Assembly (NCBI RefSeq): GCF_008326345.1
Contig: NZ_BJEN01000002.1
Span: 248,001 to 312,000, forward strand
Direction: 5' to 3'
DNA: 64,000 nt
Source: Cutibacterium modestum
GTDB taxonomy: Bacteria > Actinomycetota > Actinomycetes > Propionibacteriales > Propionibacteriaceae
Shown: piece after piece, positions 44,693-54,610 of the stretch
Position numbering within the stretch: the stretch's first letter is position 1
How the letters are laid out: each line of letters starts with the position of its first letter
The notes under the pieces: model-generated
Seen by the model: only the letters and a program-made list of their open reading frames with translations
What the model was told of the DNA's origin: nothing
Database searches by the model: none
Translations under genes and position numbers: made by a program

Positions 44693-46329
44693 GCCATCAC
44701 CTCCAGGTCGACGACCACGTCGGCCGCGTCGATGACATTGCGACGATGGGTCACGACGAGCACCGATGCACCTAACGCACGTACTGCCTCCAACACGACC
44801 GCCTCGGTGCTGGCATCAAGGCCTGCGGTCGGCTCATCAAGGACCAGCAGACCAGCTTTGGTTTGTCCCACCCGCACCAGAGCGCGCGCCAAAGCTACAC
44901 GACGACGCTCCCCGGCGGACAGACCCTCGGCGTCGTCGTCGACTCGTTTACCCAACGAGATTGATGCGGCCCCACAGCGGTCCAAGGCGTCGCGCAGCAC
45001 GGAGTCGGGTGCGTCCGGGCACCCCAGACGAATGTTCTCGGCCACCGTCCCGGCCATCATCGCAGGCACTTGGGGTACGTACGCTAACTGACGCCGCCAC
45101 GCCTGCCACACCGACTCGTCGGCCCCGATGAGTTCGCGATCGCCGACGAGGATCGACCCGGAATCGGGGTCGATGAACCCGAGCAAGCAAGACAGGGCGG
45201 TGGTCTTGCCGCCACCGGAGTGCCCGACGAGAGCGACGAGGCTCCCGGGGTCGATGCGTAGGGATAACCCGTCGGGGGCGGGACGATCGGCGTCCTCATA
45301 GGTGTGCGTCAACCCATTGACGACCACCGGCACCTCGCGAGGCGAGGCGATCTTGACGTCGGTGCTGGAGGCTGCCGCCCGTCCGGACTCAATAAGCTCG
45401 AAGGAGACCTCTGCGGCGGCCATTCCGTCAGCGGCATCGTGGAAGAGCACTCCCACCTGTCGCACTGGCAGGAAAACCTCGGGGGCGAGGATGAGGACGA
45501 ACAGAGAGGTCCGCAGGTTCATCTCGCCGGCAGCTACCCGGAAACCGACGGTCACGGCCACCAGGGCCACCGAGAGGGTCGCCAGCAGTTCGAGCACGAA
45601 AGAGGACAGGAAGCTAATGCGCAGGGTGCGCATTGTCTCGGATCGGTTGGCTGCCTCGGTGCGGCGCAGCCCCTCAAGTTGGGCGCGAGCTCGTCCGAAG
45701 ACCTGCAATGTTGGCAGTCCAGCGACCAGATCGGCGAAGTGATTGGCCAGTCGGGTGGCCACCTTGAATCGCTTCGTCACTGCCGCCTCGGTCCGCCAGC
45801 CGATGAGTGCCATGAAGATAGGGATGAGCGGGATCGTCACGACAACGATGACGAGGCTGGTGAGATTGCTCAAGCCAATCGCGGTGGCCAGCACCACTGG
45901 CACGATGACGGCAAGCACAAGTTGGGGAAGGTATTTCGAGTAATAACCGTCGAGGGCGTCCAGGCCCGTTGTCACCAAGCTAATGAGGGTTCCCGACGGC
46001 ATAGTGGCGTCAGTGGGACGCGACAACCTGGCTTGCAGGATGTCGCGTCGCAACTGTGACTTGACTGACGCTGAAGCCCGATGTGCCAGGGAGTCCTGCA
46101 ACCAGGTGAGGCAGGCTCGGCCACAGAATACTGCTGCAAGCAGCCCGCACCAGATCGCCACACCGGCGAGACGATGGGTGGCGAAGACCGACGAGATGCC
46201 ACAGGACAACAACCAGGCCTGTGCGAGGATAAGCAAGGCTACAGCCACACCCACCACACACAGACCTACGAGGAAGGGAAGAGTGACCCGCGCCCGGCGA
46301 ACCAGGCGCGGGTCAAGTGGAGCTGCCAC
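44689..46329 (-). CDS. cydD: Thiol reductant ABC exporter subunit CydD
   Basis: 546-aa half ABC exporter: six hydrophobic segments (VVGVAVALLILAQAWLLSCG, LVLAVIVPVVLATAIGL, SFVLELLATLSVALVAVTVG), then the ATPase with Walker A GHSGGGKTTALSCLLGF, signature LSAGERRRVALARALV and Walker B LLVLDEPTAGLD. GTG at 46329 lies three bases after the cydB stop, with only a weak GGTGG upstream, so it is probably translated by coupling. It pairs with CydC in the cytoplasmic membrane. Confidence 0.93.
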   Translation of the reverse strand: MAAPLDPRLVRRARVTLPFLVGLCVVGVAVALLILAQAWLLSCGISSVFATHRLAGVAIWCGLLAAVFCGRACLTWLQDSLAHRASASVKSQLRRDILQARLSRPTDATMPSGTLISLVTTGLDALDGYYSKYLPQLVLAVIVPVVLATAIGLSNLTSLVIVVVTIPLIPIFMALIGWRTEAAVTKRFKVATRLANHFADLVAGLPTLQVFGRARAQLEGLRRTEAANRSETMRTLRISFLSSFVLELLATLSVALVAVTVGFRVAAGEMNLRTSLFVLILAPEVFLPVRQVGVLFHDAADGMAAAEVSFELIESGRAAASSTDVKIASPREVPVVVNGLTHTYEDADRPAPDGLSLRIDPGSLVALVGHSGGGKTTALSCLLGFIDPDSGSILVGDRELIGADESVWQAWRRQLAYVPQVPAMMAGTVAENIRLGCPDAPDSVLRDALDRCGAASISLGKRVDDDAEGLSAGERRRVALARALVRVGQTKAGLLVLDEPTAGLDASTEAVVLEAVRALGASVLVVTHRRNVIDAADVVVDLEVMA

Positions 46330-46332
46330 GGA

Positions 46333-47406
46333 TCAAGCAGCCACCGCAGTGTCCGGGATGGCCTCCCGGGTGAGGCGCTTGCGGAACACCCAGTAGCTCC
46401 AGATCTGGTAGGCCAGCACGATCGGCACGAAGACGCATGCGCTGATCGTCATGATCTTCAGTGTCATGGGGGTTGCGGCGGCGATCCACATGTCGAAGGG
46501 GATCCCCGACGGGCGGTACCCCAGATTGCCGTACATGGCGACCATGCACGCCACGATCATGAGGGCGATACCCAAACCCGTGCACAGGAAGGCCAAGCCC
46601 TCGCGTCCCTTGTCAACGACTGCCGAGCCGGCGGCCAGTAGCACGACGACGAGCAGGCAGAAGGCCCAGGTAAGCGCCTGACGCCCGTCATCGGTGACGT
46701 ACATGATGTTAAACATCAAAGCCCACACGAGGGCGATGACGGTGGCGGTCCAACCTAGCCTGGCCGAGGTCTTGCGAGCGCGATCGTGCATGGCGCCCAT
46801 CGTCTTGAGCGCGATGAAGTTAGCGCCGTGTGCGCAGAAGAGCACCACGAACAGGACGCCGCCGATGAGGGCGAACGGGGTGAAGAGGCCCCAGAAGGAG
46901 GTTGTCACCAGCGGTGCGGTGCTGCCGTCAGGGGTCAGATGTGGGCCGACGGCCAAGCCGCGGACGAAGTTCGCGAAGCCGACGCCAAGCACGAGGGTGG
47001 GTAGGAAGGATCCGATGGTGGCCATCCAGTCGAAGGTGTTACGCCACGAGGAGGACGGGTGCTTCGAGCGGTACTCGAAGGAGACACCACGAATGATGAG
47101 GCCGAGTAGTACGAGCAGCAGCGGCAGATAAAGACCCGAGAACATCGTTGCGTACCAGCCGGGGAAGGCGGCGAAGGTGGCACCACCGGCGGTCAGCAGC
47201 CACACCTCGTTGCCGTCCCAGGTCGGGCCGATGGTGTTGACCATGAGGCGACGGTCCTTGTCGTCACGTCCCAGGAAGGGAAGCAGCATGGCGACGCCGA
47301 AGTCGAAGCCCTCCAAGAAGAAGAACCCAACCCACAGGACGGTGATGAGGATGAACCAGACGATTGTCAGCGGCGAGTGAGCAGCGGTTTCAAGAATGGG
47401 AAGCAT
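46333..47406 (-). CDS. cydB: Cytochrome bd ubiquinol oxidase subunit II
   Basis: 357-aa membrane subunit. The N-terminal WFILITVLWVGFFFLEGFDF with GVAMLLPFLGRDDKDRR, NTIGPTWDGNEVWLLTAGG, and the C-terminal PFDMWIAAATPMTLKIM are the family signatures. It forms the quinol oxidase with CydA, reducing O2 to water at high affinity. ATG at 47406 has GAGGAGG eight bases upstream; the frame open to 47529 reads through the end of cydA. Gap of 13 bases to cydA. Confidence 0.95.
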   Translation of the reverse strand: MLPILETAAHSPLTIVWFILITVLWVGFFFLEGFDFGVAMLLPFLGRDDKDRRLMVNTIGPTWDGNEVWLLTAGGATFAAFPGWYATMFSGLYLPLLLVLLGLIIRGVSFEYRSKHPSSSWRNTFDWMATIGSFLPTLVLGVGFANFVRGLAVGPHLTPDGSTAPLVTTSFWGLFTPFALIGGVLFVVLFCAHGANFIALKTMGAMHDRARKTSARLGWTATVIALVWALMFNIMYVTDDGRQALTWAFCLLVVVLLAAGSAVVDKGREGLAFLCTGLGIALMIVACMVAMYGNLGYRPSGIPFDMWIAAATPMTLKIMTISACVFVPIVLAYQIWSYWVFRKRLTREAIPDTAVAA

Positions 47407-47419
47407 GTCGATGACCTCC

Positions 47420-48940
47420 TCAGTACGCGAAGGACAACGGAGTGTCCTCGCCCTCGATAACAGGTTGGCTACCGGTGGGGAGCTCGGGCAGTCCTGCCTT
47501 GAGGGCCTTCCAGAACAGGCCCACCTCAACGACAGCTAGGATGCCGTAAATCACCGTGTAGGCGATGGTCGAGAAAAGCACGCTCCCGGCTGAGACACCG
47601 GGGGATACGGCTGCCGTAGTGGGCAACACACCCGCGACGATCCAAGGCTGGCGTCCCATCTCTGTAAAGATCCAGCCGAAAGAAATGCCGAACAGTGGCA
47701 GCAGGGGCAGGACGATCATAGAGAAGGTCAACCAGCCGTGCGGTTTCGGGTTGCGGCCACCACGCATCGCGATGAGCATGATGATGCCGATGACGGCGCC
47801 GATCATGCCGAAGGCGATCATGATGCGGAAGGTCCAATAGGACAGCGGGACGTTCGGTTCGAGCTTGATGCCGTTGGCGTCGATCTTCTGGCGCAGCACA
47901 TTCTGGTAAGAGGATTGCAGGGAGGTTTGCGAGCCGTCCTTGCGGTGGTAGATGTACTCGTGAACCTGGTAGTTCTTGAGCTCGTTGATGCCCGCGATTT
48001 GCGAGCCCCACTTGCCGTTTCCAAGGAAACCGAGCATACCGGGGATCTTGAGGGCCCACACCTCTTCCGTGCCTTCCTTGTTGCCAATAGTCAGCACCGA
48101 AAGATCCGACGTCTTATGGTAGGCGCCCTCGGCGGCGGCCATCTTCATGGGCTGCGCGTCGGTCATGACCTTGCCTTGGTAGTCGCCACTCAGTACGACG
48201 CCGACACAGGCGACAATGAGCACCCAGGCGCCGAACTTCGAAGCCCAGCGCCAGGTGCGCACGCCCTCGACCTCTTCGGCGTCGGAGATCTGTGAGGTGG
48301 AGCGTCCCCGTGCGACCTTGGCCAAATGCCAGAACGCGATCGCAGCAATGAGGGCTCCGGCCACCATGTAGGAGGAGGAGATCTGGTGTAGGAAGGTCGC
48401 CTTGAAGACCGGATTGGTGAGAACAGCACCGAAGTCGGTCAACTCGGCCCGGTGGGTTGTGGGGTTGTACGTAGCACCGACGGGGTTTTGCATCCACGAA
48501 TTGGCCGCAAGGATGAATACCGCGGAGATCATCGTGCCGATCGCAGTCAGGTAGATGCAGGCCAGATGTACTCCCTTGGGTAGCTTCTCCCAGCCGAAGA
48601 TCCACAGGCCGATGAAGGTCGACTCCATGAAGAAAGCTACCAAGGCCTCGAGGGCCAGTGGAGCGCCGAAGATGTCGCCGACGAATCGCGAGTACTCGGA
48701 CCAGTTCATGCCGAACTGGAATTCCTGCACGATTCCGGTGACGAGGCCGAGAGCGAAGTTGATGAGGAAGAGCTTGCCGTAGAACTTGGTGAGACGGAGG
48801 TAGCGGTCGTTGCGGGTCTTAAGCCACACCGTCTCCATCACTGCCACGAGCATCGACAATGCGATCGTGATCGGGACGAAGAAGAAGTGGTAGACCGTCG
48901 TGATCCCGAATTGCCATCGGGCGATCAGTTGGGCATCCAT
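47420..48940 (-). CDS. cydA: Cytochrome bd ubiquinol oxidase subunit I
   Basis: 506-aa haem-carrying subunit. The N-terminus MDAQLIARWQFGITTVYHFF contains the conserved His near residue 18; MNWSEYSRFVGDIFGAPLA, a GWEKLPKGVH turn and the quinol-loop segment EMGRQPWIVAGVLPTT are all present. The region between the main helices corresponds to a short Q-loop version. ATG at 48940 gives the standard start; an ATG at 48952 is possible. It heads cydABDC and has an inverted-repeat-rich leader. Confidence 0.95.
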   Translation of the reverse strand: MDAQLIARWQFGITTVYHFFFVPITIALSMLVAVMETVWLKTRNDRYLRLTKFYGKLFLINFALGLVTGIVQEFQFGMNWSEYSRFVGDIFGAPLALEALVAFFMESTFIGLWIFGWEKLPKGVHLACIYLTAIGTMISAVFILAANSWMQNPVGATYNPTTHRAELTDFGAVLTNPVFKATFLHQISSSYMVAGALIAAIAFWHLAKVARGRSTSQISDAEEVEGVRTWRWASKFGAWVLIVACVGVVLSGDYQGKVMTDAQPMKMAAAEGAYHKTSDLSVLTIGNKEGTEEVWALKIPGMLGFLGNGKWGSQIAGINELKNYQVHEYIYHRKDGSQTSLQSSYQNVLRQKIDANGIKLEPNVPLSYWTFRIMIAFGMIGAVIGIIMLIAMRGGRNPKPHGWLTFSMIVLPLLPLFGISFGWIFTEMGRQPWIVAGVLPTTAAVSPGVSAGSVLFSTIAYTVIYGILAVVEVGLFWKALKAGLPELPTGSQPVIEGEDTPLSFAY

Positions 48941-49016
48941 GACGCGCACCATACTATCTGGCGTCCCCAGTTTGGTTGGAATAAGGGGTGTTGAGTGAAA
49001 ACTGTCCAATAGTCCA

Positions 49017-49068
49017 GTTGCGATGTCGAGTAGCGAGTGGTGGTCGGATCGCAACCGTAAGGACATCG
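49017..49068 (-). promoter_or_regulatory. Overlapping inverted repeats in the cydA leader
   Basis: On the minus strand one segment, GACATCGCAAC, can pair either with an upstream CGATGTC (7 pairs) or with GTTGCGAT (8 pairs), so two stems are mutually exclusive. They lie about 75-130 bases before the cydA start. This could be an attenuator-like leader or a chance overlap of short repeats. Confidence 0.3.
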
Positions 49069-49102
49069 GAGGCACTTGACGGTATATCGGTTCACGCCCC
49101 GA

Positions 49103-50608
49103 TCACGGCTCGGTGGGGATATGCGCTTGACGTAGTGGAGCTCCACGCCAGTAGCCGAGTAGTGCCATGACGACGATGAACGCCAGGGTGCCGAGCGTCA
49201 GTGCTTCGAAGGAGGCATAGGAGACCCCCTGAGCCTGAGAGAAGTCGTGCGGCATTCCGACAAGGGCTTCCAGGGTGCCTGGAAAGATGCTCACCCATGA
49301 CCCCAAGGCGACAAATGCCGTCGTCACTACGCACATGAGGATGAAGAACCAGTTCGGCCCGGCTCGGAAAGGCCGTTCGACATCGGGCTCGCTTAGCCGC
49401 AATTTGGCCGCGGAAGGAATGATAAGCAGATAGCTGAACAAGTAAGTCGTCACCGCCACCCCAAGGACGACATTAAAGAGGTCAGCACTGGAACCCGTCA
49501 GCTCCATCGCGGCGAGCATGAAAAAGGTAGAAACGATACCTGATAGCAGATTGACGTGTACCGGCGTCCCGAGCCGGGGGTGGAACTTCCCGAAGAATCC
49601 ACCGAAGAAGGAACCGTCAGCAGCGGCCATGGCTTGCATACGATCGGACATGATCATCCACGCCGCGCCTTGACCGATATTCGCCAAGGTGAACATGACG
49701 ACGGCTAGCACCATCATCGGCTCTGCCGCCGGGCCATATACCGAGAAGACGGTGTTGACGGCGTTTAGCAATCCGGAGACTCCGTCAATATCGGAGGGAG
49801 GCAGGACGAGCAGAATTGTCGCTACCGGAAGCAGGTAAAAGACGCCTGCCATAGTGGCTGAGCGGAGTATTGAGACCGAAACGTCGTGCTGGGCGTTGTG
49901 CATCTCTCCCGACGCGCTTGATCCGCCCTCAAAACCAAGGAAAGCGAAGAGTAGCAAAGGCGTCAGGGTGATGAATCCACTCAGGGTGGGAGAGAAGCTG
50001 CCAAGTCCGAGGGGTTGGACGCCGTGTTGGACCGCATACACGGTTGCAGTGACTAAGAACAGGCACAGGAAAGAAATCTTAAAGAAAGCACCAGCGGTCG
50101 GAATCCACTTGGCCTTAGCCAGGGAAAGGATAGCGGCGAACACCGTCAACCAGATGAAGGCCAGCTTAAACAGGTAGTCACCGGCAGATCCTGGGGAAAA
50201 GTGGACGAGGTGGTTGCGGGCAGCTTCTGCGTTGAGGAAGGCCATCGAGCCGCCCACCCACACCGGTTGGGTGATCCAGGTGAAGATGCTGGTGATAGCG
50301 GCAGCCGGTCGCCCAAAGGCACGTCGGGTCCATAGGTACACCCCTCCCTCTCCGACGAAAGCCGAGCCGGTCTCGGCAAAGATCAGGGAATAGGGGATGA
50401 GGAAGACGATGATGAGGAAGACCAGCCAGGTGAAGGTTTCAGGGCCTTCAGCTGAAACCGATCCCAGCATCTCCAACCCGACCACCGCCGAGACGATGAG
50501 GAAGACGATGTCGAATCGGTTGAGGGTGCGTTGTAGGACCTTCGTCTGGTCCTTCGCCATGTCGGTGTCGTTGTGGGCAGTGAGCTGGAAATTCTTGACC
50601 TCGGCCAT
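49103..50608 (-). CDS. APC-family amino acid permease
   Basis: 501-aa transporter with about 12 hydrophobic segments. The N-terminal FLIVSAVVGLEMLGSVSAEG, FAETGSAFVGEGGVYLWTRR, LLFAFLGFEGGSSASGEMHN and the C-terminal FRAGPNWFFILMCVVTTA fit APC amino acid/antiporter proteins related to the glutamate:GABA-antiporter group. The substrate cannot be read. ATG at 50608 starts MAEVKNFQ; the open frame to 50677 adds an unlikely arginine-rich extension. It ends 162 bases upstream of cydA. Confidence 0.85.
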   Translation of the reverse strand: MAEVKNFQLTAHNDTDMAKDQTKVLQRTLNRFDIVFLIVSAVVGLEMLGSVSAEGPETFTWLVFLIIVFLIPYSLIFAETGSAFVGEGGVYLWTRRAFGRPAAAITSIFTWITQPVWVGGSMAFLNAEAARNHLVHFSPGSAGDYLFKLAFIWLTVFAAILSLAKAKWIPTAGAFFKISFLCLFLVTATVYAVQHGVQPLGLGSFSPTLSGFITLTPLLLFAFLGFEGGSSASGEMHNAQHDVSVSILRSATMAGVFYLLPVATILLVLPPSDIDGVSGLLNAVNTVFSVYGPAAEPMMVLAVVMFTLANIGQGAAWMIMSDRMQAMAAADGSFFGGFFGKFHPRLGTPVHVNLLSGIVSTFFMLAAMELTGSSADLFNVVLGVAVTTYLFSYLLIIPSAAKLRLSEPDVERPFRAGPNWFFILMCVVTTAFVALGSWVSIFPGTLEALVGMPHDFSQAQGVSYASFEALTLGTLAFIVVMALLGYWRGAPLRQAHIPTEP

Positions 50609-50716
50609 GGGTCTCTTTCGTCGATGAGAACGACCGGCTGGGGGCTGGCCGGGCGCTGTGCCCTGGTGGACACCCAACTCACCTTAGAGCTTGGCGCTGA
50701 CAACGGGTGCAGTGTC

Positions 50717-52717
50717 TCATTCGTGACTCGCCGCGTCGAACTGCGCTTGGTAGAGCTCGTAGTAGTGACCCTTGCGTTCCAGCAACTGACTATGGCTTCC
50801 CTGCTCGACAATGTTGCCGTGCTCCATGACGAGGATGAGATCGGCGTCCCGGATCGTGGAGAGGCGATGTGCGATGACGAAGCTGGTGCGTCCCTTGCGC
50901 AGGTTTGCCATGGCCTCTTGGACGAGCATTTCAGTTCGGGTGTCCACCGAACTCGTGGCTTCGTCAAGGATGAGTAGGTCCGGGGCCGTTAGGAAGGCCC
51001 TAGCGATGGTGATGAGCTGCTTTTGACCCACCGAAACATTGGATCCGTCCTCATCAATAACGGTGTCATAACCGTCGGGCAAGGTGTGGACGAAGTGGTC
51101 GACGTGGGCGGCCCGAGCGGCGTCAAGGATGTCGTCTTCGGGGGCGTCAGGGCAGCCGTAGGCGATGTTGTCGTGGATCGTTCCGCTGAATAGCCAGGTG
51201 TCTTGTAGCACCATGCCGAGTCGGGAGCGCAGTTCGGCGCGAGGGACGGTGGAAATATCGACGCCGTCGAGGGTGATGGCTCCGCCGTCAATCTCGTAAA
51301 ACCTCATGAGGAGATTAACTAGCGTTGTCTTGCCGGCCCCGGTGGGTCCGACGATTGCAATCGTCTGCCCCGGTTCTGCGACCAGGGATAGGTCGGTGAT
51401 GAGGGGATTGTTCGGGTTGTAGGAGAAGTGAACGCGGTCGAAGACGACGCGTCCCCTGGTGGCTGGGAGGCTCCCGTTGGCCTCGGCGGATAATTCGTCG
51501 GCGTCAAGGACCTGGAACACCCGTTCTGCGGAGGCAACCCCGGACTGCAGCAGATTTGCCATGGATGCGATCTGGGTGATCGGCTGGGTGAACATTCGGG
51601 AATATTGGATGAAGGCCTGCACATTGCCTAGCGGCATTTGGCCCTTCGCCACCCGTAGGCATCCGATGAGGACGATGATGGCGTAGTTGGCGTTGCCGAG
51701 CAGGAACATCACCGGGTGGATGAGACCGGAGACAAATTGGGCTTTGGCGGTCGCCCGACGCAATTCTTCGTTCCGCTCGTGGAATTCCTGGGCAACGGCC
51801 CGGCTGCGGCCGAAAGTCTTGACGAGGGCATAGCCGGAGTACGCCTCCTCCACCCGGGCGTTGAGCTCGCCGGTGGCCTTCCACATCTGGGCAAATTGCC
51901 CCTGGGCTTTTTTACCGATGAGTCCCGCGACGACCCCGGCGATCGGGATCACAACTAGGGAAATGACGGCTAGCAGCGGTGAGATCCAGAACATCATGAT
52001 CAACACGCCGATGACCGTCAGCAGGGCGTTGAGAAGCTGCTGCAAGGTTTGCAACAAGGCTTGGGAGACATTGTCGATGTCGTTGGTCATGCGGCTCATG
52101 AGTTCGCCGTGGGGCTGGCCGTCAAAGTAGGACAGCGGCAGCTTTTCCAACTTGGCACTGACCTGACGGCGCAGGTCGTACATGGATCGTTGGATGGCGG
52201 TGTTGAGCAGGAACCCTTGCAGGAACATTAAGAAGGCTGCGCAGGCGTACAGGCCCAGAGCCCAACCCATGATGACGCCGAGTCGGTGGAAATCGACGCC
52301 GGAACCGATGACGACGTCAGGGTATTGCTGCAATAGGGTGATGATCTTCCCTCGATCCCCACCTTGGCCGGCCTGTCCGAGCTTGTTGATGAATTCGGCA
52401 GCTGTCATGCCCCGGGCCTCGGGAACGTGCCTGCCCAGTTGCTTTCCGACGATGCCACCGAAAATGACGTCGGTGGCGCGTCCCAGGATCTTCGGACCAA
52501 TGACATTGAAGGCCACTGAAACCGCTGCCATGATAACGACGAGCGTCAGGGTGACGCGATGGGGTTTGAGTTGGCCGAGCAGTCGTTTGAGGGAGGGCCC
52601 AAAGGAAATGGGTTTTTCGGCAACCCGACCACCACTGTGGCCTCGTCGTGACGAGGCTCGGGCGATCTCGGCGTGTTCGTTCCTGGTTGGTGCCTGTGGG
52701 GAGCCTTTGCCGGTCAT
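50717..52717 (-). CDS. Heterodimeric ABC exporter, ATP-binding/permease protein (canonical Glu subunit)
   Basis: 666 aa with an extra N-terminal cytosolic stretch of about 45 residues, six transmembrane helices (VTLTLVVIMAAVSVAFNVIG, VIGVLIMMFWISPLLAVISL) and an ATPase carrying Walker A GPTGAGKTTLVNLLMRF and Walker B LLILDEATSSVD with the catalytic Glu. Its signature reads VSVGQKQLITIA instead of the usual SGGQ. The ATG overlaps the stop of the upstream partner gene, and GAGGAGG precedes it. It probably forms a multidrug or lipid exporter heterodimer with that partner. Confidence 0.9.
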   Translation of the reverse strand: MTGKGSPQAPTRNEHAEIARASSRRGHSGGRVAEKPISFGPSLKRLLGQLKPHRVTLTLVVIMAAVSVAFNVIGPKILGRATDVIFGGIVGKQLGRHVPEARGMTAAEFINKLGQAGQGGDRGKIITLLQQYPDVVIGSGVDFHRLGVIMGWALGLYACAAFLMFLQGFLLNTAIQRSMYDLRRQVSAKLEKLPLSYFDGQPHGELMSRMTNDIDNVSQALLQTLQQLLNALLTVIGVLIMMFWISPLLAVISLVVIPIAGVVAGLIGKKAQGQFAQMWKATGELNARVEEAYSGYALVKTFGRSRAVAQEFHERNEELRRATAKAQFVSGLIHPVMFLLGNANYAIIVLIGCLRVAKGQMPLGNVQAFIQYSRMFTQPITQIASMANLLQSGVASAERVFQVLDADELSAEANGSLPATRGRVVFDRVHFSYNPNNPLITDLSLVAEPGQTIAIVGPTGAGKTTLVNLLMRFYEIDGGAITLDGVDISTVPRAELRSRLGMVLQDTWLFSGTIHDNIAYGCPDAPEDDILDAARAAHVDHFVHTLPDGYDTVIDEDGSNVSVGQKQLITIARAFLTAPDLLILDEATSSVDTRTEMLVQEAMANLRKGRTSFVIAHRLSTIRDADLILVMEHGNIVEQGSHSQLLERKGHYYELYQAQFDAASHE

Positions 52718-54450
52718 GCCGCCTCCTCGATCGATAGCTGGGAGTCGACAATCTCGATATAGGTGGGGCATGACCTAATAAGCTCGTCGTGAGTTCCCTT
52801 ACCAACGATGCGTCCGGCGTCGAGGACCAGGATCTGATCGGCATTGCGGATCGTCGAGACCCGCTGGGCGACGATGAGCATCGCGGCGTCACCGCAGTTG
52901 GCTTCGAGAGCGGCTCTGAGTCGGGAATCGGTGGCCACGTCAAGGGCGCTGAAGGAGTCGTCAAAAATATAAATTTGGGGGTCTTTGACCAAAGCACGGG
53001 CGATGGATAGGCGTTGCCGTTGACCGCCGGAGACATTGGTGCCACCTTGGGTGATGGTGGCACCAATGTCTCCGTTCATCTGGGAGACGAAATCGTCAGA
53101 TTGTGCGACGCGCAGGGCGTCCCAGAGCTCCTCGTCGGTAGCGTCAGAGCGGCCGTCACGCAGGTTCGACGCCACCGTGCCACTGAAGAGATAGGGTCGC
53201 TGCGGCACCAGGCCGATGCAGTTCCACAGGGTTTCGGGATCATAGCGGCGGACGTCAGTTCCCCTGACGAGTACTTGTCCGCCAGTGACGTCAACAAGCC
53301 TGGGGATGAGGTTAACCAGGGTGGATTTCCCCGACCCAGTGGATCCGATGATGGCTGTCGTCGTGCCACGGGCCAAGGTGAAGGAGATGTTGTGGAGGAC
53401 CGGTTCAGAAGCGCCGGGGTAGCTGAATGTCACGTCGTGGAATTCCAGCAGGGTGGGATCATCGGGCAAGGCCGTCACGGGTTCGGGATCAATGGTGAGA
53501 GACGAGGAGGTGTGCAACACTTCCTCGATGCGGTTCGCGCATACCGAGGCTCGTGGCCACATGACGACAAGTACAACCGCCATCATGACGCTGATGAGAA
53601 TCTGCATGAGGTATGTGGTGAATGAGGCTAAAACGCCGACTTCGGTCTGTCCGTTATCGATCCGCGTAGCCGCAAACCAGAACACCGCGATCTGGGACAG
53701 GTTCATGATGAGCATGACGAGGGGGAACATCGCCGCCATAGTGCGTCCGACGCTCACCTGGACGTCACGCAGGGAAGAGTTGGTGGCGTCGAAGCGGACT
53801 GCTTCGTGGCGTTCCCGGGCGAAGGCCCGCACGACGCGGATGCCGGTGACTTGCTCACGCACTACCCGGTTGAGGTCGTCAATGCGTTTTTGTTGACGCT
53901 TGAAAAGTGGCCCCATCCGGGAGACGATCAACCCCGCGCTAATGGCCAGTAGGATGACCGCTGCCACAATGATCCACGACAGGGCGATCTCGGCACGTAC
54001 TGCCATAATGACCCCGACCACCATCATGATCGGCGCCCCGATGAGCACCGCCAGAGTCATGAAGACCAGCATCTGCACCTGCTGGACGTCGTTGGTCGTC
54101 CGGGTGATGAGTGATGGTGCTCCGAATGTGTTGATCTCTCGGGCCGAGAAGTCAAGAGTGCGGGTAAATACGGCGTCGCGGATGTCACGGCCCATTCCCA
54201 TCGCTACCTGAGCGGCGAGGAAGACTGCACTGACCTGGCAGATAGTCTGTCCTAAAGCAACTGCCAGCATGAGAAGGGAATGGGAGGTGACATAGCTGGT
54301 GTCCACCTTCACGACACCCTTATTGATGATGTCTGCGTTGATGGTAGGCAAGGTCAGGGCCGCGATTTGGGCACAGACTTGCGTGACGATGATGATCGCT
54401 ACCTGCAGTCGGTAGGCCCTCAGGTGTCGGGCCACGAGTTTTGTCAGCAC
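52714..54450 (-). CDS. Heterodimeric ABC exporter, ATP-binding/permease protein (Asp subunit)
   Basis: 578 aa: six helices (LQVAIIIVTQVCAQIAAL, VFMTLAVLIGAPIMMVVGVI, WIIVAAVILLAISAGLIVS), then an ATPase with Walker A GSTGSGKSTLVNLIPRL, canonical signature VSGGQRQRLSIARALV and Walker B IYIFDDSFSALD. The catalytic glutamate after Walker B is Asp, so one ATP site of the heterodimer is degenerate, as in TM287/288-like exporters. GTG start at 54450 has AGGAG five bases upstream. It is the promoter-proximal gene of the pair. Confidence 0.9.
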   Translation of the reverse strand: MLTKLVARHLRAYRLQVAIIIVTQVCAQIAALTLPTINADIINKGVVKVDTSYVTSHSLLMLAVALGQTICQVSAVFLAAQVAMGMGRDIRDAVFTRTLDFSAREINTFGAPSLITRTTNDVQQVQMLVFMTLAVLIGAPIMMVVGVIMAVRAEIALSWIIVAAVILLAISAGLIVSRMGPLFKRQQKRIDDLNRVVREQVTGIRVVRAFARERHEAVRFDATNSSLRDVQVSVGRTMAAMFPLVMLIMNLSQIAVFWFAATRIDNGQTEVGVLASFTTYLMQILISVMMAVVLVVMWPRASVCANRIEEVLHTSSSLTIDPEPVTALPDDPTLLEFHDVTFSYPGASEPVLHNISFTLARGTTTAIIGSTGSGKSTLVNLIPRLVDVTGGQVLVRGTDVRRYDPETLWNCIGLVPQRPYLFSGTVASNLRDGRSDATDEELWDALRVAQSDDFVSQMNGDIGATITQGGTNVSGGQRQRLSIARALVKDPQIYIFDDSFSALDVATDSRLRAALEANCGDAAMLIVAQRVSTIRNADQILVLDAGRIVGKGTHDELIRSCPTYIEIVDSQLSIEEAA

Positions 54451-54610
54451 GAGTGCTCCTCAGACGGGGACGTGCGCAACCGCCACCAGTTTGCCGACGG
54501 AGCGTAAACGACACGACCTTCACCCTAGTGGAGTTCGAGGTCGGTCTCCTGCGTGGCCTGACAGGCCGGTAGACTATGCGCCGCAGGAAGCGGGGCTGTT
54601 GCGAGGAGAT

